From Blasia pusilla (Eukaryota > Marchantiophyta > Marchantiopsida > Blasiales): a stretch of 64,000 nt of DNA. The notes under the pieces were generated by a model, which was not told where the DNA came from, did no database searches, and saw nothing but the letters and a program-made list of their open reading frames with translations. The stretch spans positions 27,776,001 through 27,840,000 of the forward strand of contig CM114271.1 of assembly GCA_050084515.1 (NCBI GenBank), given 5' to 3'. The position numbers and the translations under genes were made by a program. Of this stretch, positions 24,867-36,140 are shown piece after piece. Each line of letters opens with the position of its first letter. Positions within the stretch are counted from its first letter, which is position 1.

Positions 24867-25556
24867 ATGGCAGCCAGAACGTGTTCCATCGCGCTTGTCT
24901 ACGCTCCGTCATTGGCACTGAGCTGCAGAACGCGCAAGGCTGCGTCGTCATCGCGGTCGCCGCATTATCCGATTCCGGTGTCGGCGCGGGTGTCATCTTC
25001 TCTGCTTCGCAAATGTCCGCAATCCATCGGGAAATCAGGAATTTCGCTCGTTCAGCCTTTCTCCGATGACGTTCCTGGTCTAGAGGGGAGGCGATTGTCT
25101 AGAGTCGTGAGGACCTTCGCCCGGAGCCCTGTGACGGAAAGTGAGGAGGTGTTCTTTGATGGAGGAACTCATTATGGCGACTTGTTGGCCAACTTGGTGT
25201 TCGGTCTCACGCTGGTATGGCTCCCATTGACACTAGCTGCCGTTTTCCGATCCCTCTTTCTCCGATATCGCTTCACAAACTTGCGCGTCACGATCATGTC
25301 GGGGCTGCTAGGAGAGGATCGGAAGGACTTCTCGTACGAGGTCATCAAGGATGTCAGATTTGTGCCGCGTTTCATTGGAGAATGGGGTGACTTGGTGATT
25401 GAATTGAAAGACGGCACCCTCATTGATCTGCGCTGCGTGCCCAAGTTCAGAGAAATTGCCAAGTATGTCAAAGAGAGAGCTGGCCAGAAGCTCAGTGACC
25501 CCACCGTTCTCACTTCCACTGGAGGAGGCGCTCCCAAGAAGGGCTTTTCTTCTTAG
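24867..25556 (+). CDS. Probable plastid-targeted membrane protein with a bacterial-PH-like domain
   Basis: Single-exon gene of 229 codons from the ATG at 24867. An in-frame ATG 48 bases upstream (24819) would add 16 residues, but the downstream start gives a typical transit peptide: MAARTCSIAL and a Ser/Arg/Ala-rich stretch to about residue 60 with almost no acidic residues. Residues about 106-128 form one hydrophobic membrane segment. Residues about 130-203 (YRFTNLRVTI, EVIKDVRFVPR, WGDLVIELKDG, DLRCVPKFREIAKYV) have the strand pattern and C-terminal helix of bacterial PH (YdbS/bPH2-like) domains, with the usual membrane-then-PH order. The molecular role is unknown. It is convergent with the xylosyltransferase gene at 28006-31328. 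Confidence 0.85.
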   Translation: MAARTCSIALVYAPSLALSCRTRKAASSSRSPHYPIPVSARVSSSLLRKCPQSIGKSGISLVQPFSDDVPGLEGRRLSRVVRTFARSPVTESEEVFFDGGTHYGDLLANLVFGLTLVWLPLTLAAVFRSLFLRYRFTNLRVTIMSGLLGEDRKDFSYEVIKDVRFVPRFIGEWGDLVIELKDGTLIDLRCVPKFREIAKYVKERAGQKLSDPTVLTSTGGGAPKKGFSS

Positions 25557-28005
25557 AGGACTTCCGAATGAGCACAAGCTTTCTGGTACCTCCCTTCTGA
25601 GAGAGAGGACGGCAAGACCAAGCGTGGGGTGCCCATCGGTGTACATTATGCTGTTCCCGCAATCTGCTCAGGCTGAAAGTGAATGTGCGGATAGAATCGG
25701 AACGGAGGATGGCTTGTACAGGACGTGGAAGAGTAGAGAAATCAGTTGTGAAGAGGCTCGTCTCAGCTCGCAGGCTCAGTAATCAGTAATCATTGCAGAT
25801 TTCCCGGTCACTTTCATTTTGGGAGATTCAATTCCTGCATGTGAGGCAAGGTAGGTTTACCGAGTGGAAGCTCACCCGGCCTGTAGCCTGAAGGAGGTGG
25901 CTATTCATAATGTTAGAAACTTGTGAATCCGCGCTTCCAATTTGTGGCATTCATTCTCTCTGCCCTGTTGCCATTAGGATTGCTTTCTTCAATCCGTCCA
26001 ATATCGCTCATTGTTGAACTCTTTCTGAAACGGGATCGCAGGCGCACATGTGGTGAGCGTCTGTACTGAGTTGGCCCGGATCGGTTTCTCTCCCAAATAG
26101 CAAGGTGGTGTCCATTAGTTTACTCTTGCATTGCAACTTTCTGGGACGGCGTGGAAGGAAGTTACAAGTTCACATGTGAAAACTTCGTCTCACCGTTTTA
26201 TGTGTCGTTTACCCCCCTACCTCAAGAGACAACCTAGGGAGACAGGCAATCTTCTGACAAATAGGAACATTTTTCATAAAACTTCTCATCGATGCATCTC
26301 ATTTTCAGTCAAGCATAGGTCTGCAGTGGTGATGAAGTTGGCCTGCATTGTTAAGAGCAATGACATGTCGTCACCTGAATCTTTTGTACTTCAAAACCAG
26401 GAAGAAGGACATTGGTCCTGAACGGTAAGTCGTCCGGCCTTTCACGAGGAGCGTGTTCCATCTGACCGTATTATGGCTTAGAGATTTGGTTGGATACACA
26501 TGATCGCCGTGGAACAAGGAAGAACACTCTAAAACTGAGGCTCGGAGAGTGGTAATTTCGGTGCGAGATGTGGGACTTTCTTTCTGCTACCGTGTTGAGC
26601 CACAAATGCAATTTTCGTGCACCAGGCTACAAGTTCGCTCGAGGAACGGTTTCAATTTAGCGAAACCGTAATGCGGGTGACGTTATGCCGTAATGATGGT
26701 TCTTTGCAGCATCGCTAATGTTTACCAGTCTCGATTGAGGTGCAACAACACTTCAGCCTTCCCTACTTCGGCCATTGTCAAGAGGACAGCTCAATTGAAT
26801 GGAACATTGACAAGTTCACCTGTTCCACACGTTGCATGATCGGGATTTAGGAATTTCTTGCCAAGTGTGGCTAACTAAGGCACGGAGCTGGGGCTGAAAG
26901 CTATACCACGGATAATATAGGACTTTGCACAGGCTGGACAATCAAGAAACACGTAATCTACGACGCACACGGGTACATACGTCGTACGGGGTTGCTCCCG
27001 ATGACCAGGGAGCGTGACCCGCACCGTGACATGGCACCGGCATGACTTGACAATGTTCAGCCTCCAGTCACAGGCGCTAAAATTCCCCACTCGCGTGGTC
27101 GGTGTGACTGTGGTCTCGAGCACGTGTAGTGATCGTTGCAACGACCTTCCTTAATGTGTAAAGCATCTTGGTGGCTAACTTGGTTGCCTAAGGGCTGTTG
27201 CTAAATCAAATGAAGATTTCTTTCATGTGTGGATCCGATTCATTTGTGTAATGAAGTAGTTTTGCAGAATTCCTACACGTTTCCAGTCTAAAGTGAGTTC
27301 CAGCGTCAACGACAGGTGTAAGAAGTGAGGATAAATAGCAATTTCATCAAGTTATCAAGGGTGGGAGAAGGTCGGTGAAATATTTCACACGTTTTGAAAA
27401 CGGAAGCTATCTGCAGTAAGCTCTCAAAACCACGTTTCCTGTTACCTCTACTTGCTGCGTATCTACTCCATGACGCTGTGTATCTAATCTCCCCTTCAAA
27501 CAAGTTGCTTTCATGGGAAACCGACACGACAAAGCTAATGAGGAAATTAACGAGCACATATCCAACCAGCTGCCAAGTGACAACAGAGAACAACCGAACA
27601 AATTTCGAGATGAAAAGTCGGCTTTCGAGATGAAACCTCTGTTATTCCAGTTGATTGAAAGAGATTATAAAATTACAGAATGCGCATGGAACTCAACCAG
27701 ACGCCGGAAGAATACTTTTGTACACAGCTGCGCCTCAGGGTATGTCCTAGAGCAATTGTTGTACCCTTCGTAATGGTAAACGAAGCCAATCTCGATGACT
27801 ATCTTCCTAAACATGTACGCCCATCTCCAAGTGGAGAATCTGATGTATTCACAACTCCATCCACTGATAGTGTAAGCCTAATCTCTACAGTACACCTCAT
27901 CATGTTCCCGAAGACACTATTGGCAGGAATACGTAGTTGTAGAAAGAATTGTGTGTTGGGTTTTAAATGTAATGATTTACTGGATCAAGAAAACAAGAAC
28001 AATCA
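25557..28005. other. Intergenic region between two convergent genes
   Basis: This holds the 3' flanks of the PH-like gene (+) and the IRX10-like gene (-). Several frames of 80-125 codons exist on both strands, but none shows a recognisable domain or similarity to the repeats in the window. Confidence 0.5.
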
Positions 28006-31000
28006 TCAGGATGTCTTATCTCCGATCCACTGCTGTAGGTCTCCTGGTGGCCCATAGGTCCAATTCAACCCTCGCTGACCGGTATCCTGATAAATGCTGC
28101 TGTCATGAGGTAGCTTCCGGGCAAGTCCATTCAAAATCTGGTGGAAGGCATCCCCTGGCTGTGCAGGCTGAGGATAAAGCATCGCCTGTTTCATCGCAGG
28201 ATTTGCCAAAAGTTTCTGCTTCTCTAAAATTTGCTCTGCAGGGATAGATGTAAGAATAGTGTCCAACAAAGGCACATCCTTCTCATCAACAAAGATTCCG
28301 ATCTTTTCCCAAGGAATAGCATCGGCAAATGGCAAAACTATATCATCTGCAATAATGACTGGTATGCAACCAAATATGACTCCTTCTACGAGGCGAGGAC
28401 TCCAAGGGGCCCAACCAAGCGGGCAGAGACAAAAAATGGACCGTTGCATATCCTCATAGTAAGTGACAGGGTGCTCTGTTGAGATATCAAACATTGGATT
28501 GTCCTTGAAGTTCTCCCAAACAGCTGCCCGTGCACCCCTGCACACATACGAGTTCAAATTGATGAGTTCCTGAAGGGTAGTACTTAGATGAGCACTTTGC
28601 AAATGATGATGGTGAAGAGGAAGGTTGGCTGGAGAGAAAAAAGGAAAAAATGATCGCAAAGACTCTTCCATGGTTGACTTACATACTTCAACCTAGACAA
28701 TATAATAAATTGGAAACTCCAACTAAGACGACTCGGTAACTTACCGTGCATAGTAACCGCCTTCTGGGTCATTGCCTTGGTCATAGAAAAGACCCCGAAA
28801 GTACACAAAAATGGAGCGAGGAATGCTCGGTGGGATAAAGCGGGACTGCATTTTCGACGGAGGGGCGTAAGGAGGTACTACAATCGAGCCTTCCTTCAGA
28901 CATACATGATATCGTTGCCCAAATGTCTGTACGAGTGTTGCCCGGGACAACAGATGCAAGATACCTCTCTCGAGAGCCTTCTCTTCCTGAGTGGACACTT
29001 TACCACAAATCAAAGCAGGAACGACTGGAAGCGTATAGCTCTGCTTCAAAATCAAGAGAAGAAACTAGAATGTAGGCATTGAACTAATCCTGATCTCGCC
29101 ATTCGCCTCAAGAGAATATTGCATACAATTGCCAACGAAGTCTACCCTATTTAGAGACAGTGAACGCTACACAAGATCACATAAGGATAAGAAACCATTG
29201 ATGGCACGGCTCGGCACGGTGAACATTTAGCACAGAACGCAGGAGCCAACATCTGAGTCATTCTCACAACTATTTTCTAAGATCAGAAGACAAAGAGGTG
29301 CTCAAGGTAAATCACATCAAGAGTAGTGGACTAGAAATAGGAAACCTTCTCACCACGATCCGATTCGATTTGCGAAAAAACAAGACCATCTATCACGATT
29401 AGAAGTAGCTGATAGGATCTATCTGGAAAATAAACTTCCCCAGTTCCACAATAAAATGTCCGATTTCCGGATATTCTACATGAAACAGTGTAATTGATGG
29501 CATCGTTTGAGTTATATACCTGGTAATGAAAACAAGCTCCAAAATCATGAGGAACTACAAAAAAATGGTCTGCTCCTTCAGTACGATTCCAGTAAGGCAT
29601 TGTCGTGGATATGTGTGCAATAGCACTCCGCATCATGCGTGGAGACTTGAACGGTAAAGGCAGGCCATTTGGTGTCAAATCACAAGTGGTGTACACTGGG
29701 GTAAAGAACCAATCCGCCTCGTCAGGGTTTAGAGTGCGTACAGGACTCGAAAGTAGAAATCTGTGCAAAAATATTTCTGTTGCAAACATGTGATGGAGGC
29801 ATCGCGAGTCCTTCTGAAGAACTTTAGTATTGTACTTGGCAGGTAAATCGTAGACGAAGACCTTGAGCCTTCCCACGGGATCATCTTCCAGCACATCTCC
29901 TGCACTGCCTGCAAACGTCGTCAACGGCAGAGGGCACTGTAAGATACCCTTCACTCATAACCTCAAGCTCTAATCCCAAAGTTATTTGAAGTTGAGTTAG
30001 AAAAGAGGTTTTGAAAACGTAGGACAGTTTTACATCTGACAACGCTGAATGAAAAGAGCGGTCCAAAGACGAGCTCTGATTTTCGCTCTTCGTGAACATA
30101 CAAAAAGAAACGAAGTGCGTTGCAACTATCAAATAATTAACACATTTGAAATTAGTAGACGACCGCCAGCTTTCGGATACTGCCTGTTGACTGTGAATTC
30201 TTCATCGTCATGCAGCGCTTTCATGAAATACAAATATTCACCTCTTGCAACCGATTAAAATCTAGAAAGTGAGAAGAGCGACGAAATGTGAAGGATCAAG
30301 AGAAATTGTGTGGTATATCAGATTTTCTGAGTCTCAAATCTTGTTATTCAATTCAAGCAAACTGTGAAGGAGTTCCCACTGCAAATATTCTCAGGGGTCT
30401 AAGGACACAAGATTCCAAAAGCTAATTAGCAATTGCCAGGAAGATGAAGAAGCAGCCAGCACGAAAGAAGCTGAGAAGATTCATACCAATCAAAACAGTG
30501 CGTGATCGCTCAATAAAACATGACAGGCTACACAAAGGACTCTGTTCTGCTTTGATAGTGGTCGGTATGAAGCATAACATTAGAACGAGAAAGAGAAAAG
30601 TCGCAGGGATACAACAGTTTGGGACAACATCACGAAAGCAGAAGGTTGCGAAGGAGCCGAAGCCCATGCTTTGTTACGGGCAATTACGTTAAAAGTTCTC
30701 ACTCATGATCTAGCAATATGACCGCAAGTAAGCATCTGGTTTGCGGATCGGGAAAATTACGGCGGAAAGTAAATGAACGATGCACTCGAAAAACCCTAGG
30801 TAGCTCTGATCCCGGATATCGGCACAGGCCTCTACGCGTAGATCGGCCGAAAAGAAAAATTGCTATGACAAAATCCAATCTAATGCCGGAAGGTACACAC
30901 TAGTGTCCAGAAGTAAGTCAGATCAAAATTCCTTCCTACTCTCCATGAAAACTTACATTGCCCGGACAGAATCTTTTTGGACTCTGTACTCGTCAAGCTT

Positions 31001-31328
31001 TACCCTCTCATTTGTACGATACTCAATAGCTTGATTAAAGAAGCCTAGAGCACATCCAACGAAGAGCGGTATGTTCTTCTACTCTCAACATTTTTCCACA
31101 GTCACACTTGAGTGATTCTGACCCATTCTTGGCCTCAAGCCTACCCGAAATGCGTTGGTGTTGTTCGTCTCCTGATGCAGTTGACAAATCCACTAGTAGA
31201 AGAATCAGCAGAATGTGGAGAGACCACACGACGATTCCTCGCCGATTTGAAGCTCCGAAGGGCCTTGGAGATGGACTCAGTTCCATTCTCCCTCTCAATT
31301 CGACAAAATGAGCGACCAGCTCGTCCAT
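28006..31328 (-). CDS. IRX10L: Xylan beta-1,4-xylosyltransferase, IRX10/IRX10-L type (GT47 exostosin family)
   Basis: Four exons on the minus strand: 31328-31145, 29908-29520, 28986-28745 and 28537-28006. All introns start with GT and end with AG and the reading frame is kept, giving 448 residues, or 434 if translation starts at the second ATG (31286), which better fits a signal-anchor N-terminus. Residues about 31-48 are hydrophobic. The family then shows SAGDVLEDDPVG, KVFVYDLPAKYN, NPDEADWFFTPVYTTCDL, GADHFFVVPHDFGACFHYQ, PRSIFVYFRGLFYD, and the exostosin core CPLGWAPWSPRLVE with PVIIADDIVLPFADAIPW. Known plant IRX10 proteins are about 412-415 residues and elongate the xylan backbone in the Golgi. 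The gene appears intact, with a 1.2-kb first intron. Confidence 0.95.
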
Positions 31329-32929
31329 CGGAGGCTAATCGAGAGCTACTTCATACTGTCCTCGCCTTTTGACCGATGTCTCCTACGGTCCTTTCGTCGA
31401 GTACCTCCTTCCGCGTTCTGCATAATTTCGAATCTATTTCACGTCATAGTCTTCTCTCCGTTCCACACACGCCATTGGACGATCCCAATCCTCATCGTCG
31501 TAAATTTTGCGGACATCAAAAGCGACACCTCCACGCTTCCTGTCTCTCTCTTCCCAAGGCAGGTACCAACTCTAAATTCTTTACGCTCCGCTCCTCTCCT
31601 CTCGTCTCGTCTCTTCTCTCTCACACTTGCAGTCAACGACGCCTGCGCTCCGCTGTGCACGCTCCTCCTGTACTTCAACACACTATCTGTCTACATCTTT
31701 TCATTTTCTCACCTCTCCGCTCCTCTCTAGCAGGCGAATCGACCCGTCTCCTTTGCTGCCACCGCCACGTTTCGGATGTGTAGCTGTACTCACTCGATCA
31801 CTCCAACTTCTCTCACATAACAGCACAAACACAAACCCCGTGAACAAATTGCTTAGCATCACCTCTTTTCGCGTTTGTGTCACACCCCTCGGTGTTCTCA
31901 CTCGCTCATTCCGGTCACGCTTACTCTGCAATGCCTCCACGTTTGGCGGTGCTTGCTTGGTCCGCTGTCCTCGCCCGCGAACTCTCCAAAACAATCTCCA
32001 CGCTTCGTTGACTGACACTGGATTCCAACTCTTTACCCGTTGTAACTCCGGTCTACCGACCAACACAGCTAGTTTAACTCCATATTTTCACCGACCTATG
32101 GCCGCCGACTTGATCTCCAAACCGCGCGGCGTGGAAGGCCGTTTCCTGGCTACGCGGACTCAGCTCAGATACCCTGCGCCACGTGGGACCAACAGGAGCT
32201 CCCGAGGACGCGCCGCAGGCTCTCCTTCCACTCCTCGCACAGCCTCTCATAAGCGCGGCGGGCTTAGGGTACCACCAGATTACTGAGGAGGTGAAAAGGG
32301 GTGAAACGCACAACAGGGATCAAAATATGGATAAGTGAGACGTCACTAGGAACACACCGGTGGGTCAGCTAAAAAGAAGAGAATATTCGTCTCTAAACTA
32401 CGCCCCTCCCGTTCGTCAGATCTGGAGTGATGGTCTTATACGGCAGCACAAGTAGCGCAGAGCGCTGGTAATTCTCATCACGTCCCAGTAAAACTTCTGG
32501 TAAAAAGATCCTTCATTCCACATGAGACATACGTGTATGTGTGATTCCCGAGAGAATATGATCATGCTTTAGCGATGGAGCACATTTGGTACACTACAAA
32601 CCCGATTTCAAGTTCGGTCACCCTGCTTTGTCACGCCACACCCAGAGTTGCAGCTTAGTGGATGAAGCCCTACTGCTACTCCAAACTTGTGGCAAGTTTC
32701 TGAGTGCCCTTGTGAAATCCGTTCGAGGGATAGAGATACCACACGAAACCTCGTCGCAAAAGCGGCGCAATTTCGATATCCTGGTTATTTGGTCAGCTTC
32801 GGTGTTCACGCGATGCCCCACCGTCACAGCTTACAGACCCACAGTTAAGGTTCTATGTTATACTTCTTTCGGCTCAGCCGTCAGCTAGCAGTGAAATTTT
32901 TTAAGAGAAATAAAATTGAATTTTTTTAA
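31329..32929. other. Upstream flank of the IRX10-like gene
   Basis: Probable promoter and 5' leader of the minus-strand gene. A CT-rich tract near 31.58-31.63 kb reads as GAGA-rich sequence on the gene's strand, common in plant leaders. Open frames on both strands (for example + 31627-32286) have no domain and appear to be chance frames. Confidence 0.45.
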
Positions 32930-32980
32930 TCTATACTATAATGTGAGGAAGGGGGGGTTACTTCTTTTGGTAACTCCCCG

Positions 32981-33032
32981 TTCCCAAAGAAGTGAAGCTC
33001 CTCCACAAGGAGGAGCTTCACTTCTTTGGGAA
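32981..33032. repeat. Perfect 24-bp-arm hairpin near the Helitron 5' end
   Basis: Arms 32981-33004 and 33009-33032 are exact reverse complements separated by the 4-base loop ACAA. It sits about 50 bases inside the Helitron 5' terminus. No coding or terminator function is evident. Confidence 0.93.
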
Positions 33033-33145
33033 ATGTCTAAAATGTCTTTGTCTAAAATGTCTAAAATTTGACTGAAATTTTATTTAGACGGCCATCTACT
33101 TGAGTGAGGTGAGAAGCCACGTTATTTTTGAACGAGCTACACGGC

Positions 33146-33286
33146 CTCTATTTACACAAGTGTGCATATGGTATTGGTTAGAGGCTTATGAGGTGGTCAT
33201 CAACACAAAATCTTCCGAGGCTTCGGCTCTCACAAGTGTGCACATGGTACTGGTTCCAGGCTTGTGAGGCCCTCAACCGCACAATT
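33146..33286. repeat. Local direct duplication inside the Helitron
   Basis: A block of about 40 bases (CACAAGTGTGCAYATGGTAYTGGTT...AGGCTTRTGAGG) occurs twice, at about 33158-33192 and 33234-33269, with a few differences. Confidence 0.7.
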
Positions 33287-33793
33287 GGTACCATAGTTAC
33301 TGTAGTAAAAAAAGTATAATTGTGGAAAGTTACAGGAGATCTGGGAGAAAGTTGGAGTTGGAGCGCAAGTTGGAGCGAAGGGCAAGTTGGAGTCGTGGGT
33401 GGAAGGAAGGTGTGGTTGTATGAACGAAGGCTCGATCCGAAAAGCCATGTTCCGATCGAAAGGGGAGATTTGTGTTCCAATGTGAAGGTGAGCTTTTTGT
33501 TCCCATCCGATTCGAAAGTAAGCCCTGTTTCTGGTCCGAAGGTTAGATTTGTATTCTGATTTGTATCCTTTCGAAATGCTCTGGATTCGTGCACTGAACG
33601 AGTTGCAACCAGTCCGGATCCGAATTGCGTCATGGCTCGAAAATCGTTGAGATGCTGACGAAAGTGTTTCGATCAGTAAAACACACGGGCTGACTCAGTG
33701 TGGAGAGTGTCTCCAAAATGAAAAAGCGAGAATTGTCGCTTTTTGCCATTGTTGCCCATCAGTTGCACCTAAGCAGAGTGCGCACTTGCTCAG

Positions 33794-33895
33794 GTGCCTG
33801 GAGAACCCGGTTGGCGTTTCGTGAAGCTGCTATCGGTGGATCCTAGCAATTATGACGATGCACCTCGTGAGGGGATCAGGAGAATTCTTGAGGAG
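33794..33895 (+). pseudogene. Captured exon of 5-oxoprolinase (N-terminal region)
   Basis: The frame reads [17 protein letters not shown], then [17 protein letters not shown]. This is the conserved N-terminal block of ATP-dependent 5-oxoprolinase (hydantoinase A/B family, glutathione turnover). It is flanked by an AG acceptor (33792-33793) and a GT donor (33896). It lacks the start, so it is a fragment carried by the Helitron. Confidence 0.85.
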
Positions 33896-34573
33896 GTGCG
33901 TATACGAAGTTGCGCCAATGCCCAGAATTCATAATCGTGGGGCCCTCGAATGTAGGCGAACAGTGCTGTGTCTGATTTAGGGCCTGTGCAAATGCTGTTA
34001 GTCGATGGATTCGAGCGCAGTGTGGGACATTTCAGTCCAGCTAGAAGAGGGCGATGCGAATCTCACTCAGTGGGAGTCTGCGTGGTGCATGGGTGAATAA
34101 GGTTACAGGGCAAAAGATATCAAGATCGCAGAAGATTCCTACCGAAAGATTAGACTGGATACGAATGGGTTCTGAAAAGACTTTCCTTTTCCCAAACTAG
34201 AGCGAGCTCAGTCCTGCATAGTGACTTTCTTTGTGTTTGGAACAATAGAGCCCTGCTTCAACTTCACTTTCCAGCAATCAGTTTCTGGTTCCTTCCCTTC
34301 CAGTTGTCATAGTAGAAGGCTGTAATGCCTTTCAAAGTTGTTTGCCCGAGTGCGGTTGCTATGCACACATTCTGCGACTTTTGTAAGTAATTTGAGTCAT
34401 GAAGGTCTACAAAGTGTCCGGAAGACACTTAGAATTGCGGAGACAGGTTTCGAACCGAAACACTGGTTTCATGAAAGCTTCTCGTAGTTAGAATCTTTGG
34501 CTTCCTTCGTTTTTTATCCGTGGGTTTTGAGTTATGGCAATTAAGAATTCAAGTTTTCACTTTTCATCCTCAG

Positions 34574-34641
34574 GTACTACGGTTGCAACGAATGCTTTGT
34601 TGGAGAGAAAGGGCGAACGGACAGCATTGTGTGTCACCAAG
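34574..34641 (+). pseudogene. Second captured exon of 5-oxoprolinase
   Basis: The frame reads TTVATNALLERKGER, then TALCVTK, which follows the previous block in the intact enzyme after a short gap. AG precedes it (34572-34573) and GT follows (34642). The exons stay in native order with an intron-sized spacer, so the capture was of genomic DNA and not of cDNA. The rest of the enzyme is absent. Confidence 0.85.
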
Positions 34642-35887
34642 GTTTTTTTTCCCTTCCCTGCTGATATTCAAGGCTTGCAATCTAGAGGGGAAGACTCGTA
34701 CAGAAGAATCAGAGACCTGTAATAGACAACAAATTACCAGACACACTGATATTTTCGTCAAGAGGAAAAGCACTCCATTAACGGAAATAGTACCTATTGA
34801 GCCAGATCAACAGATAGCTCTCCAAGAAAAAAATTGCTCTTGGCTATGGCAGCGTGATGATCTTCTCATGAAGGGTAGTCCTGCAGAGAGGGTTTAGGGT
34901 CCTGTAGTGACCAACCTCAACTTGCGCACTACAGAGTCGCACAGAGAAGAATTTGACACCTTGGCTAAAACATGTTGAGGCAAGTGTGCGCCCTGAAAAA
35001 ATCCCACCGCCTCTGCACCACTGATCTTGCCATCTTTATCGATATCCGCTCTTCAAAAATAATCCTCAAAAGTACTGAGATTTGCTATTTCAAAAGTACA
35101 TGGAACGATGGCCGGTACCGCAAGCAATGACAACAGGTCAATCGATTAGCCTATACGATCCCCTCGATGAGACAGCAATCTGACTACAATTGTTGTTCCT
35201 TGATATCCAAAGACCCCCTTTCCACCGAAACGACCGCACGTTCGCACAAACCAATCACACGCAAGAAGGAAAACGCCATGATTGATTGAACTCGCTCGGA
35301 TTCGCGCAGAGTTCCCGTCCGCCAGACTCCGCCTAGAGCAGACCAGGATCGCTACCGGGACCTTGGACCGTTAACTTTCTCGCCACGTTCTTCTCTTCTC
35401 TATGCGCACCAATGCAACATTTCCATCCATCAATGCGGACTACATCTACGCTCCGAACGCGTATGTAGGGAGCCTTCGCACCTGCCGGTCAGGCTACCGG
35501 CAGGGGTTGGAGTTGGGCTAGGCAACGCGAATTTTTTTTGAAACTTCATTCGTTTTGGGATTGGCAAATGAGAGCGACCAGAGCGATTCAGGGATCATTT
35601 TCGAGTCTGAAATTTTACAATCAGAAATTCTCTCACACCACAAAATTTCATGGCCATTGTGAACTTCAAAGCGCAATACGAAGGCAGATATTTATGGTGA
35701 TTAATCTAAATTGACGTCTTCATGGCATATGTTATACAACAGAGGGTCCTGTGTCATCCGAAAAATCAAGAGATTCTTGTTGTGTGATTAGAATGTGGAT
35801 AAACACAATTTTATTGAATAGGTCATTGTTATGAATCGGAATTTTGGGCCGAAAACAACAAGGCATGTGGAGTATCACTTCGCAAGG

Positions 35888-36088
35888 TTACGTCTCCAAC
35901 GCAACTTGGAATTTCTGGCCATGAAGCTTCCCAAATAGCCTATTTAGTACCCGACATATGCTCCCTGTGGGTGTGTGTTTTAGGGCAAGTTCATTGTCCG
36001 CACCATATGTCTTGAATATGTAGGTATGCCGTGCATCGCCATCTATCTCTATAATCAGACCTCCATCCAAACTATGCACCGTAACCAT
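35888..36088 (-). pseudogene. Possible acetyl-CoA-carboxylase-like fragment in the Helitron
   Basis: A 66-codon minus-strand frame contains VHSLDGGLIIEIDGDARHTY. This resembles the HSL-DGGL-x-x-x-LDG block of plant homomeric acetyl-CoA carboxylase. The rest of the frame does not match anything I know, so this could be chance. Low confidence. Confidence 0.25.
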
Positions 36089-36140
36089 CTTTTATCCTTG
36101 CTAATTTGGCGCCCGTGCATCGCACGGGCATTCTTACTAG

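Larger units (their letters stand above)
32930..36140 (+). mobile_element. 3.2-kb non-autonomous Helitron with captured gene fragments
   Basis: It starts with TCTATACTATAATGTGAGG after an A. It ends with the perfect hairpin GCCCGTGC-AT-CGCACGGGC (36109-36128 region), a short spacer and CTAG at 36137-36140 followed by T. These are the canonical Helitron 5' TC, 3' hairpin, CTRR and A-T insertion features. No Rep/helicase is encoded. The body contains two exons of 5-oxoprolinase in original order with splice-site flanks, a local duplication and a 24-bp-arm hairpin. Confidence 0.88.

Noticed and set aside
30422-30667. Minus-strand frame starting MGFGSFATFCF with a signal-peptide-like hydrophobic stretch, considered as an alternative first exon of the IRX10-like gene.
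   Set aside because: The exon at 31328-31145 joins the second exon precisely at the conserved RISG-SAGDV junction, while this frame has no comparable junction.
30957-31075. A 39-codon open stretch (KNIPLFVGCALGFF...) within intron 1 of the IRX10-like gene, ending at a good GTAAGT donor.
   Set aside because: It does not join in frame with exon 1 through its apparent acceptor, and the IRX10 protein is complete without it. I do not recognise it as another gene, so it is treated as chance or a cryptic exon.
31627-32286. 219-codon plus-strand frame upstream of the IRX10-like gene.
   Set aside because: Low-complexity Ser/Arg/Pro-rich translation of CT-rich DNA, with no domain and no support as a gene.
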